A stretch of DNA of 64,000 bases, from contig DDVI01000087.1 in assembly GCA_002345205.1 (NCBI GenBank), forward strand, positions 1-64,000. The letters are read 5' to 3'. The notes under the pieces are model-generated. The model was not told the DNA's origin and ran no database searches. It worked only from the letters and a program-made list of their open reading frames with translations. This DNA comes from Bdellovibrionaceae bacterium UBA2316. GTDB lineage: Bacteria > Bdellovibrionota > Bdellovibrionia > Bdellovibrionales > Bdellovibrionaceae. The first letter of the stretch is position 1; each line of letters opens with the position of its first letter. A program made the position numbers and the translations under genes. Below are positions 18,215 through 25,965 of the stretch, one piece after another.

Positions 18215-19597
18215 CTAGACACGTTTGTAATCGTCTTGGTAGCGAATAATGTCGTCTTCGCCAAAGTAGTCCCCAGTTTGAACTTCAATGAATTCCATTG
18301 TATCTTTGCCCGTATTACGAATACGGTGTTTCGCTTTCAATGGAATTTTCACGTACGTTCCGCGTTTAACCGGAATTACTTGATCATCTAGAACCACTTC
18401 GCCGCTTCCTTGAGTCACAACCCAATGCTCTTCACGTTTATTGTGAGATTGGTATGAAATCTGTTGTCCAGGATTTACGTGAATCACCTTTGATTTGAAG
18501 TGTTCTTCTTCGCGAAGAATTTCGTAACGACCCCACGGACGATCTTCAAATGTGTGCTCGCGGATAACTTTGTGGTCCATTTTTTTCAAATGGTCTACAA
18601 CGTCCTTCACATTTTGAGTTAAGCCTTTTTGTGAAATCAAAAGCGCATCGGCAGTATCAACCACCACTAAATTATGAATTCCAATAAATGCATAAATTTT
18701 ATTCTTTAAACCTTGAACAAAATTATTGCTCGACATTACTTCGACAGGAACAAAATCTGTTTTTCGGTTGTTGGTGAACATAGAACTTACCGCGTCCCAA
18801 GAACCAACGTCGCTCCAGCCTATATCGCAGGGAATACAGCGAATTTCGCTTGAACCCAATTTTTCCATTATCGCATAGTCAATGCTGATGTTAGGAAACG
18901 TTTCGTAAATAGCTCTAAGATCGCCGCTATCAATATGAGTTTTCTCAATTTTAGAAGCTACTTTCCACACATCTGGACATTTAGTTTTAAAATGCGAAAT
19001 CATAGCCGAAACTTTGAAAATAAAGATTCCCGCATTCCAAAAATAGCTTCCCGATTTAATATAACTGGAAGCGGCCTCTAGCGTTGGTTTTTCTTTAAAA
19101 GATAAAACCTCCACAGATTCGTTCAATTTGTTGGATGTCGTGTTGATATAACCATAACCAGTCGAAGGGAATGAGGGTTTAATTCCAAGTGTAACGACGA
19201 AACCCTTGGAAGCTTCGTCTTTTGCCTTCGCTAAAACTCCAAGGAAACCAGGTTCATTTTCAATCATATGATCAGATGGAAAAATACTAACAACGTCGCT
19301 ACTTTTTCCTGCCAGCTCAAGGTAGCGACAAAGAAAGGCAATCGCAGGCGCCGTGTTTTTGGCAATAGGTTCGTATAAAACACTGGCCTTCGATTCAGCA
19401 GCTTTAATGTTTTTTTCTGTGAGAGATTTAAGTTCTAAATTAGTCAAAACTATCGGCGTTCCCAATTTTTCGGCGCGTTTTAGACTTAACGTTTGAAGAG
19501 ATTCATCAAAGAGTTCACAAAATTGTTTTGGCATTTTTACTCTGGAAACAGGCCAAAGGCGTGTGCCACTGCCGCCAGAAATCACTACTGGAATCAT
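18215..19597 (-). CDS. manC: Mannose-1-phosphate guanylyltransferase / mannose-6-phosphate isomerase (bifunctional, type II)
   Basis: A 460-residue protein. The N-terminal nucleotidyltransferase has GGSGTRLWPVSRVKMPKQF, FPSDHMIENEP and SFKEKPT. The C-terminal cupin has EDRPWGRYEILREEEHFKSK, then NPGQQISYQSHNKREEHW with the metal-binding His and Glu. It makes GDP-mannose from mannose-1-phosphate and GTP, and also interconverts fructose-6-P and mannose-6-P. This feeds gmd and the reductase at 8014-9928. It has a strong Shine-Dalgarno (GGAGG) and the standard length. The symbol could equally be algA or cpsB. Confidence 0.95.
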   Translation of the reverse strand: MIPVVISGGSGTRLWPVSRVKMPKQFCELFDESLQTLSLKRAEKLGTPIVLTNLELKSLTEKNIKAAESKASVLYEPIAKNTAPAIAFLCRYLELAGKSSDVVSIFPSDHMIENEPGFLGVLAKAKDEASKGFVVTLGIKPSFPSTGYGYINTTSNKLNESVEVLSFKEKPTLEAASSYIKSGSYFWNAGIFIFKVSAMISHFKTKCPDVWKVASKIEKTHIDSGDLRAIYETFPNISIDYAIMEKLGSSEIRCIPCDIGWSDVGSWDAVSSMFTNNRKTDFVPVEVMSSNNFVQGLKNKIYAFIGIHNLVVVDTADALLISQKGLTQNVKDVVDHLKKMDHKVIREHTFEDRPWGRYEILREEEHFKSKVIHVNPGQQISYQSHNKREEHWVVTQGSGEVVLDDQVIPVKRGTYVKIPLKAKHRIRNTGKDTMEFIEVQTGDYFGEDDIIRYQDDYKRV

Positions 19598-19713
19598 ATA
19601 TCCTCCGGTAAAGGAATATTAGCCTAAATGCCTGGATTGGCAATAGATTATAGGATCACATAAAATTCATTTCGGCTTCTCAATTATTGTACAGTATCCA
19701 TGGCTGTTTTGTG

Positions 19714-19733
19714 ATGAGTACTATAGTACTCAT
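19714..19733. promoter_or_regulatory. HipB-type operator, distal copy
   Basis: ATGAGTACTATAGTACTCAT is a perfect 20-bp palindrome. An almost identical copy starts exactly 50 bp further on, and the pair frames the promoter of the HipB-like repressor gene. Autoregulation through palindromes at the promoter is the known arrangement for hipBA modules. Confidence 0.8.
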
Positions 19734-19737
19734 TTTG

Positions 19738-19765
19738 TAGACAAAGCATCGTTTGGGACTATAAT
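19738..19765 (+). promoter_or_regulatory. Probable sigma70-type promoter of hipB
   Basis: TAGACA (19738-19743, one mismatch to TTGACA), a 16-bp spacer and a perfect TATAAT (19760-19765). The proximal operator overlaps the -10 box and expected start, and the distal operator lies just upstream of the -35. Bound repressor would therefore block polymerase. Confidence 0.7.
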
Positions 19766-19783
19766 GAGTACTATAGTACGCAT
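19764..19783. promoter_or_regulatory. HipB-type operator, proximal copy
   Basis: ATGAGTACTATAGTACGCAT matches the distal operator except for one base (G at 19780 in place of T). It begins inside the -10 box and ends 13 bases before the ATG at 19797. The upstream in-frame ATG of the repressor gene lies in this operator, which argues against that ATG as the start. Confidence 0.78.
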
Positions 19784-19796
19784 TGCGAGGGGGCTT

Positions 19797-20042
19797 ATGG
19801 CGGATACGGTGATTGTCCTAGAAGGTGATAAGGAAAGTCTGAGTCTTCAAATTGGTAAATTACTAAAAGAGCGACGTGTGGAGCTTGATATCACTCAAGT
19901 GGATTTGGCTAAATATTGTAATCTTTCACGAGAAGGCATTGGTAAAATTGAATCAGGCCAAAGTGATATTCAGCTTTCGACCTTGATGAAAATGTCGAAA
20001 ATTTTGGGTTTTAAAGTTACGTTGGCAATGGAACAAGACTAA
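19797..20042 (+). CDS. hipB: HipB-like antitoxin / transcriptional repressor (XRE helix-turn-helix)
   Basis: An 81-residue protein. Residues about 20-75 are an XRE/lambda-repressor domain: LLKERRVELDITQVDLAKY, then LSREGIGKIESGQSDIQLS and TLMKMSKILGFKVTLAM. ATG at 19797 follows GAGGGGG. An earlier in-frame ATG at 19764 falls in the proximal operator and is rejected. Its TAA overlaps the ATG of the hipA remnant by one base (TAATG), the standard coupled hipBA order. It should bind the two palindromes and repress itself. With hipA destroyed, it is a repressor without its toxin. Confidence 0.85.
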   Translation: MADTVIVLEGDKESLSLQIGKLLKERRVELDITQVDLAKYCNLSREGIGKIESGQSDIQLSTLMKMSKILGFKVTLAMEQD

Positions 20043-21063
20043 TGAATCAACTTTTTGTTTATTACGAGTCACATAAGGTCGGAGTGCTTCAGCGAGACCA
20101 AGATTTGGTATTTTCATTTCGCTATACTGACGAATGATTAAAACGTGCGGACCATTTTCCACTGAGCCTAACTTTAAAATTAGAAAACAAAAAATTCGGC
20201 AATATAGATACGCTGTCTTTTTTTTGAAAACCTGTTACCCGAAGGTGACACCAAAGCGTCCATTGAAAAAAGTCAGGATGTACACGGTGTTTTTGATTTC
20301 TTATCTAAATATGGCCAAGACTGTGCGGGGGCTATTACCATCACCGCCGATGAAAATCCTGGTTATCTGTCCTTGGCTGGAGCGCAGGATAAATTCCCAG
20401 CGCTTTACGATGGTAAAAAATTCTACCTACCAAAACATGGTGCGCCGACTACGCACATCGTGAAAATGCCGATTTATCGCCATCAAATTAAAGACTCTGT
20501 GTACAACGAACTTTACTGCATGAGACTGGCTCAGAGAGTGGGATTTCACGTTCCCGTATGTTCCATTCACGTGGGTGAATTTCCGTTATTTGTTGTAACA
20601 CGCTACGATCGGCAGACGGATGAAAAAGGAATTGTTCATCGTTTGCATCAGCAAGATTTCTGCCAGGCGCAGGGAGTCACCAGTGAGTTTAAGTATGAAC
20701 ACAGGGGTGGACCGATTACTAGGGCAGCGCTACGAAATTGCTCCCCTGTATGACTTAGTGTGCACGGCAATTTACCCAAAACTGCAAAAGCACTTCGCAT
20801 TTAGTATCGGTGGTCAAAATGACTACACTCAAATCGGTAAGAAAGAATTAAAACTACTAGATCGTCAGCTTGAATTTAAAGAAGGCACCTGCCAAGAACG
20901 TATGCAGGCGATGCACCAGAAAATCACTCAGCATAAATCTACAAATCGCGAACAGATCACAAAAGAATACGGCAAGATAAGTTTATTAGAACGAATCGAA
21001 GAAGTAATTGAAGCGCGGGCGCGTACATTTGCCAATCAGAAAGCAATTGATATTAAATCGTAA
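20042..21063 (+). pseudogene. hipA: hipA remnant (serine/threonine kinase toxin), disrupted three ways
   Basis: From ATG 20042 the frame reads MNQLFVYYESHKVGVLQRDQ, then hits TGA at 20135-20137 where family members have Trp (the next residues LKRADHFPLSLTLKLE continue the match). A run of eight T at 20218-20225 then shifts the frame by one. Downstream, SLAGAQDKFPALYDGKKFYLP and VKMPIYRHQIKDSVYNELY are good HipA matches. Near 20700-20730 a further shift joins YEHRGGP directly to YEIAPLYDLVCTAIYP, so roughly 90-100 residues including the kinase catalytic Asp/Asn segment are missing. The product cannot be an active kinase. Confidence 0.88.
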
Positions 21064-21064
21064 A

Positions 21065-22195
21065 TCACCCAAACTCATTTCCCCAAAGGCGCTTTAAAAA
21101 TTCTGTGACCCCCATCACTTCAATTCCGTCAACCAAGCGGTGGACAGGGTCTCTAGAAACTAAGATATAGTGTTTAAATTTGGTTTCAGATTTGAGTTCT
21201 TTCAAACCTTTCAGACTTTTTTCATTGAACCGGTCGAAACCTTTTATTTCTAGGGCGAATTGATTTCCTACGATTAAATCCACTTCAAATTTTCCGCCGA
21301 CAGTTCTCCAGTACATCATAGATTCGCCTTTGTTGTTGTAGCCTAGGTATGCGCGAACTTCTTGAATTATAAAATGTTCGAAAGCTTTGCCAAAAACTTC
21401 AGATTTGAATGATAATTCTTTTCTGCCGGCTAGATAATTGGCTACGCCTACGTCAAACAAATACAATTTGCTTTTTGACGTAGCTTTACGGCTTTTAGTC
21501 TTTTTGTAGGGTTCCAATTCAAACGCAAGCAAGGTGTCTTTTAGGACTTCAACAAAGTTCGCAATTGTGCGTGGGGGAACGCCGGCATCGCTGGCTACTT
21601 GCTGATAGTTCAGCTCTTCTCCGGACGTTAAACCTATGACATCTAAAAAACGTGCGAAATGATCTACGCGGCGAACGATCGCTTCGGCAGTGATTTCTTC
21701 TTTTAAATAGAGATGTACATACTCTTTAAGATCTAACCATGGCTCGTCGGACTGATAAACTAAAGGAAGTCCGCCGTAACTGCAATATTTCAGCAAATCG
21801 AAATCAATCAGTTCGTTACTGGTCAGCGGATACAGGCTTAAACTTCTGGCTCGACCCGCGAGCAGGTTGGCCCCGCCGTGCTTAAGTTTCCTAGCACTAC
21901 TGCCTGTCAGTAAAAAACGAATTCCTCGCTCTTCAATCAAACGGTGAACCTCGTCCAATAAACGTGTATTTTTTTGGATTTCATCAATAACAACTAGGTT
22001 TTTAGAGATTTCTTCAGCCAAAGCTCCCGGTCGTTTCAAAAAGCGATCATGAATGTCGGTGTCTAGCAGATCAAAAACTTGGGCGTCTTTTAATTGATGC
22101 TTTACCAACCAAGATTTTCCAGTAGCCCTTGGACCAAAAAGAAAATGGCTTTTTTGGGCTAATGCTATTTTCAAATTTAGGTAACGTTTATACAT
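21065..22195 (-). CDS. AAA-family ATPase with DUF4143 domain
   Basis: About 376 residues. Walker A is FLFGPRATGKSWLV and Walker B is LVVIDEIQK. A sensor-like LLTGSSARKLK follows, then FKDVIGL-type winged-helix residues 185-240 and a C-terminal nuclease-like/DUF4143 part with MMYWRTVGGKFEVDLIVG and LEIKGFDRF (restriction-endonuclease-like D-x-E-x-K remnant). I chose ATG 22195; longer TTG starts run into the inverted repeats upstream. No Shine-Dalgarno is visible. The role of this family is not settled. It is convergent with the hipA remnant, with a 1-base gap. Confidence 0.82.
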   Translation of the reverse strand: MYKRYLNLKIALAQKSHFLFGPRATGKSWLVKHQLKDAQVFDLLDTDIHDRFLKRPGALAEEISKNLVVIDEIQKNTRLLDEVHRLIEERGIRFLLTGSSARKLKHGGANLLAGRARSLSLYPLTSNELIDFDLLKYCSYGGLPLVYQSDEPWLDLKEYVHLYLKEEITAEAIVRRVDHFARFLDVIGLTSGEELNYQQVASDAGVPPRTIANFVEVLKDTLLAFELEPYKKTKSRKATSKSKLYLFDVGVANYLAGRKELSFKSEVFGKAFEHFIIQEVRAYLGYNNKGESMMYWRTVGGKFEVDLIVGNQFALEIKGFDRFNEKSLKGLKELKSETKFKHYILVSRDPVHRLVDGIEVMGVTEFLKRLWGNEFG

Positions 22196-22207
22196 ATAAT
22201 TAATAAT

Positions 22208-22262
22208 CGGCAACTTGTTGCCGAAAATCAACAATAATCGGCAACTTGTTGCCGATTATTGT
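22208..22262. repeat. Paired inverted repeats directly upstream of the DUF4143 ATPase gene
   Basis: The core CGGCAACTTGTTGCCG occurs at 22208-22223 and again at 22239-22254, 31 bp apart (about three helical turns). In the second copy the symmetry extends to 15-bp arms (22231-22245 and 22248-22262) around TT. It begins 12 bases upstream of the ATG at 22195, so it covers the promoter or leader of that gene. It is likely an operator for autoregulation or a recombination or target site. Confidence 0.75.
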
Positions 22263-22334
22263 AAAGTATTAAAAATACTAACTATTTGGCTCATTTTAGG
22301 GTTTAAAAACGGGCAAATTGTCTCTGTCGAAGGG

Positions 22335-22544
22335 TTAGTTCCCTTCAAGGCGGTTGGCCATATCCTGCAATCGGTCGATTGCCATTTGCAGAAGGCTGCG
22401 GCTGTCTTCGCTTAGCTCGGGGTTTAAACTAGATACGAAATTTAATGCTGATAACGGTGATCTTAAATCATGGGCAATCTGTTGATTGTTTTTATGTAAA
22501 GCCTCGATGATAACCCCATCAGATACCTGATTTTCAATCGACAT
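22335..22544 (-). CDS. Stand-alone HisKA-like dimerisation domain (orphan or truncated histidine kinase)
   Basis: 69 residues, almost all of it a HisKA helical hairpin: QQIAHDLRSPLSALNFVSSL with the phospho-accepting His at residue 25, followed by a second helix SRSLLQMAIDRLQDMANRLE. There is no ATPase (HATPase_c) domain before the stop and none downstream. It has its own strong Shine-Dalgarno (AAGGGG, 5 bases before ATG), so it could be a real small phosphotransfer or dimerisation protein. It could also be a leftover of a deleted kinase, given the decayed neighbours. Confidence 0.55.
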   Translation of the reverse strand: MSIENQVSDGVIIEALHKNNQQIAHDLRSPLSALNFVSSLNPELSEDSRSLLQMAIDRLQDMANRLEGN

Positions 22545-22660
22545 GTTTACCCCTTGGGCCCCTTGACGAGCGCTGCCTATAATCTACTAAAATGCTTGAA
22601 TTTCCGAAATGTAAATTTTCGGTTATGTAATATATTCTTATCTTTGGGGCGCCTGGTTTG

Positions 22661-23670
22661 TTAGGGATTCAATAGGGCAATTTTGGCCGATGCAAATTTG
22701 ATATTTTGAGCATTAAACGCCTCGATAGACTTTTCCATCACTTGATCCGCTATTCTGTATTTCAGGGAAAAGTCTGAGACCGAATAAAACACCTTAATAA
22801 CAACCCACGATTCACCTGTTTCTGTAACTAGCACACGGGGACCAGGATCAGGCATTATTCCTAGGATGGATGACGTAACATCGACCAGATTTGATTGTAT
22901 TCAATTCGAAATGTGGCGCTTTCGCGGTTTGGTTTTTGTTGATCACTAAAAATAGTAATCTGACTTTGCGCTATCGTTTTATTTGGGATCATCACTGTTT
23001 CATCAGAAAAAGTAGTCAGAAATGTCGACCGCCAGGTGATTTCTTGAATTTGCCCCAGCCATTTTTTGTTTTCATAGTTGATTTCAACCCAGTCTCCGAT
23101 TTTAAATGGCTGGCCAATCTGCATCGCCACGCCAGAAAATAAATTGCCCAAAGTGTCTTGTAGAGCCAAACCTAGCACTAACGAAAACACCGCCGAGGTC
23201 GCCAGCATGGCCGTTATGTGAATCGAAAAAACTTCGGATCCTATGAATGAAACTATAAAAATGGAAAACACAAACGAAAACAAGTTCGCAATCAGACGCG
23301 GGATACCTTGGGACATGTTCTTGTAAAACAATGATAGATAAACGATAATTTGGGCTAGCTTAATAAAACCAATGGCCCCAGTTGCAAGGGAAAAGAAGGC
23401 AATGTATTCAGCTAGTCGGTTTACTCAACTAATCTCAGTGCTGCCATAAAGAGCCCATTGTGCAATGGACAGTAAGGTCGAGATGCCAAGATAAGTCGGG
23501 GTATTAATAAATCGTGATTTTAAATTCAAGTGACGCTTTTGACTAATTGCTTTTAGAAAAAAACGATAAAAGCCGTAGGCGGCTAGTAAGGTCAACCAAA
23601 TGACGACGAACACTTCAAATTGAATGAAAAACAATATTTTTTCAATGACTGACGAAACCTGAAACATCAT
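22661..23670 (-). pseudogene. mscS: Small-conductance mechanosensitive channel (MscS family), disrupted
   Basis: Three pieces of one protein. N-terminal membrane spans (MMFQVSSVIEKILFFIQFEV onward) stop at an in-frame TGA at 23425-23427. The same frame then continues through VNRLAEYIAFFSLATGA into the MscS core: FSLVLGLALQDTLGNLFSGV (pore helix) and QPFKIGDWVEINYENKKWLG (beta domain). A frameshift near 22890-22910 and a TAG at 22861 separate the last part, which resumes in another frame as GIMPDPGPRVLVTETGESWV. The 5' end overlaps the glutaminase stop by 4 bases, so it was the second gene of that operon. Confidence 0.85.
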
Positions 23671-24608
23671 TGGATAGTACCTAAACTAAAAATATTTAAA
23701 TCAAGTTCTTGGACAAGTCTTTCCACAAGTAATCGCCCGCGCACACTGTGACCATGATCATCCACTTTTGGAGAATAAACAGCTAAACCGAACTTCCCAG
23801 GAACGACGACAAAAATAGCGCCACTAACACCACTCTTAGCCGGTAAGCCGACTTTAAAGGCCCATTCACCAGCCGTATCGTACATTCCGCAGGTGAACAT
23901 CAAGCTTAGAGTTTTGGTAACATGTTCAGGTGTAATTAACTGCTTATTTGTCATCGGCTGACGACCTTGTGTCGCCATGGTAGCGGCGATCGTTGCCAAA
24001 TCTTGAGTGGTCACTAAAATAGAACACTGATTGAAATAGTTATCTAAAGTTTCTTCAATATCTGATGTCATCACGTCAAAGTGTTTCATAAGATGAGCAA
24101 TGGCGCGATTTCGATGGGCGGTCTCGCGCTCTGAATTAAAAATATCAGTATCGATGGAAAGCGGTCGACCCGCCAGTTCCGAAATATAATTCACTATTAA
24201 TTGCAGTTTGCTGATGCCATTCTCACTGCGAATTAAACTCGTGGTAGCGATCGCACCTGAATTGATCATTGGGTTAAATGGCCGATGAGATTGTTTTTCA
24301 AGTTCGATGATAGAATTGAAAGCCTCTCCGGTTGGTTCGACGCCGACTCTGGAATGGACATAGTTCGTGCCATGTTGCTTTAATGCCAAGCTGTATACAA
24401 TTGGTTTTGACGTTGATTGCAGCGAAAAAAGCTGTGTTTGATCGCCTACTGAAAAAGAGTCTCCGTTGACCGTTGTGACTGTAGCCGAAAAAAGATTCGG
24501 ATTCACTTTGGCTAGCTCAGGTATGTAATCTGCAAGACGGCCTTCGTTTTTTTCCTTGGATAGGTTGAACGCTTGTACAAGTGCCTCGCAAATATTTGTA
24601 AAATTCAT
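23667..24608 (-). CDS. glsA: Glutaminase
   Basis: A 313-residue protein of the serine-dependent beta-lactamase-like glutaminase family. Catalytic S-x-x-K is in LFSLQSTSKPIVYSLAL (Ser65, Lys68). NPMINSGAIATTSLI, the GLPAKSGVSGAI loop and VYSPKVDDHGHSVRG are all present. It hydrolyses L-glutamine to glutamate and ammonia in the cytoplasm. Length is typical (about 305-310). Shine-Dalgarno GAGGT lies 10 bases before ATG. It appears intact although the downstream partner (mscS) is broken. Confidence 0.93.
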   Translation of the reverse strand: MNFTNICEALVQAFNLSKEKNEGRLADYIPELAKVNPNLFSATVTTVNGDSFSVGDQTQLFSLQSTSKPIVYSLALKQHGTNYVHSRVGVEPTGEAFNSIIELEKQSHRPFNPMINSGAIATTSLIRSENGISKLQLIVNYISELAGRPLSIDTDIFNSERETAHRNRAIAHLMKHFDVMTSDIEETLDNYFNQCSILVTTQDLATIAATMATQGRQPMTNKQLITPEHVTKTLSLMFTCGMYDTAGEWAFKVGLPAKSGVSGAIFVVVPGKFGLAVYSPKVDDHGHSVRGRLLVERLVQELDLNIFSLGTIQ

Positions 24609-24675
24609 AGGGTAGGATTACCTCTGACCTTTATGTGTAGTCAAAGATAAAACTTTGCCGAATCACAGTAGATAT

Positions 24676-25827
24676 TTAAACCAGGCTTAAATCAGCCAGC
24701 CATTCTGAAGCCTTAATAACTTCAATTTGATTTTGCGTCGAAAAGTTTCGCTTCAGTGTTTGCACCAGTTGAATCTTTTTTGGCGATTTGAAATGAGTTT
24801 CGAAAAGTTTAAAATTTGCACTGGCATCTGCATCGCTATATTTTGATTCAATTAAAATAGGACGAATGGATTTATCTTTGCTGTGCAGTAGAAAGTCGAT
24901 TTCTCGGCCACCTTTTACTTTTAAATAGTTGAGCTGCAATTCAATTCCCTCGACGTCAATTAGCCTGTGGACTTCTTTTAAAAGCGAACACGCGATCACA
25001 TTTTCAAGTTTTACTCCGTTGTCGCCATCCACCAAACCCGAGTCGTAGAAATAATATTTAGGTTCCTTTTTTAAGGATCTAGAAATCTCTTTTGAAAAGG
25101 GAGTTATTTTAAAAATAACAAAAAGATCTTCTAAAATATTCAACCATCGCTGAATTGTCTTGTGATCTTTTTGAAGTTCCGTGGCCAGAGCATTGACTGA
25201 AATACCCGATCCGACTCGGGACCTTAATAGCTCTATTAAAATTTGTACAGATTGTAAGTCTCTAACGGTTTCATAGTCGACTAAGTCCTGTCTGAGGATA
25301 AGGTCTAGATGTCCTTTTCGCCAGCGTTGATATCCATTTCGGTCGCCTTCTAAATAGGGCTCTGGGTAGCCTCCGACCTTGACTAGTGTTTCTAATATGT
25401 CTTCTGGATTTTTTTTATGTCCCGCTTGAACTAGCTCTTTTACGTCGAATGGATGCAGCCTATAGTAAAAGTGCCTGCCAGCCAATGAGTCGCCGGTTTT
25501 TTTAAACGCATCGAGTTTGGCACTTCCGGTAACCAGCAGGGGCGGCGAGCCGCCTTCCTTGTCGTAGATACCTTTTAGCCAAGATTTCCATTTCGGCATT
25601 TTGTGAAGTTCGTCAAAAATAATGAGTTCCTTCTTTCGATCCCATTCACGACGAAGAATCTGTGACCGGTCGTCTAAGTTGTCAAAGTTAAGATAATCAG
25701 ATTTTGAGGATAATGATTTAGCAAGTGTTGTTTTACCGCATTGTCTAGGGCCTGCCAGGATTACGATTTTGCGCTCTAAATCGTGTTTTATTTTGGTTTG
25801 AATCGATCTTTGTAAGGAATTAGGCAT
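24676..25827 (-). CDS. AAA-family ATPase with DUF4143 domain (second copy)
   Basis: About 383 residues. Walker A is ILAGPRQCGKTTLAKSL and Walker B is LIIFDELHKMPKW. LLVTGSAKLDAFKKTGDSL is the sensor strand, a winged-helix part follows around residues 185-235 (LATELQKDHKTIQRWLNIL), and the C-terminal DUF4143 part has VKGGREIDFLL and ILIESKYSDA. It is only distantly similar to the copy at 21065-22195. I prefer ATG 25827, which gives the usual spacing to the P-loop. ATG 25845 lies inside the inverted repeat. Neither has a clear Shine-Dalgarno. Confidence 0.82.
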   Translation of the reverse strand: MPNSLQRSIQTKIKHDLERKIVILAGPRQCGKTTLAKSLSSKSDYLNFDNLDDRSQILRREWDRKKELIIFDELHKMPKWKSWLKGIYDKEGGSPPLLVTGSAKLDAFKKTGDSLAGRHFYYRLHPFDVKELVQAGHKKNPEDILETLVKVGGYPEPYLEGDRNGYQRWRKGHLDLILRQDLVDYETVRDLQSVQILIELLRSRVGSGISVNALATELQKDHKTIQRWLNILEDLFVIFKITPFSKEISRSLKKEPKYYFYDSGLVDGDNGVKLENVIACSLLKEVHRLIDVEGIELQLNYLKVKGGREIDFLLHSKDKSIRPILIESKYSDADASANFKLFETHFKSPKKIQLVQTLKRNFSTQNQIEVIKASEWLADLSLV

Positions 25828-25831
25828 GTGA

Positions 25832-25889
25832 CCATTTTGGATCATAATCCAGAAAAGTCAAGACCATTTGGTATTATGATCCAAAATGG
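25832..25889. repeat. Inverted repeat upstream of the second DUF4143 ATPase gene
   Basis: CCATTTTGGATCATAATCC (25832-25850) and its near-perfect complement GGTATTATGATCCAAAATGG (25870-25889) flank a 19-bp spacer; the arms match over 17 bp plus a one-base insertion. A half-copy, ACCATTTGG, lies at the inner edge of the right arm. It abuts the start codon of the ATPase gene, in the same position as the unrelated repeat at 22208-22262. Confidence 0.75.
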
Positions 25890-25965
25890 GTCGAGCTATT
25901 TTCAGCTCGCAAGACGCGATAAGACGCTTGTTCTAGCACTGGACGCTCAATATGGGAACTGGTAT

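Noticed and set aside
19764..19796. Longer start for hipB at ATG 19764.
   Set aside because: That ATG is part of the proximal operator palindrome and overlaps the -10 box; ATG 19797 has a good Shine-Dalgarno.
20134..20463. A 109-codon frame and overlapping frames inside the hipA region as separate genes.
   Set aside because: They are out-of-frame readings of the hipA remnant; the HipA-like residues shift between frames at the T8 run and the deletion.
20135..23427. TGA at Trp-like positions in both hipA (20135) and mscS (23425), raising the idea that TGA is read as an amino acid.
   Set aside because: Intact genes here end in TGA as a true stop (metH at 40804-40806, the membrane protein at 2185), and both broken genes carry further frameshifts, so ordinary decay explains them.
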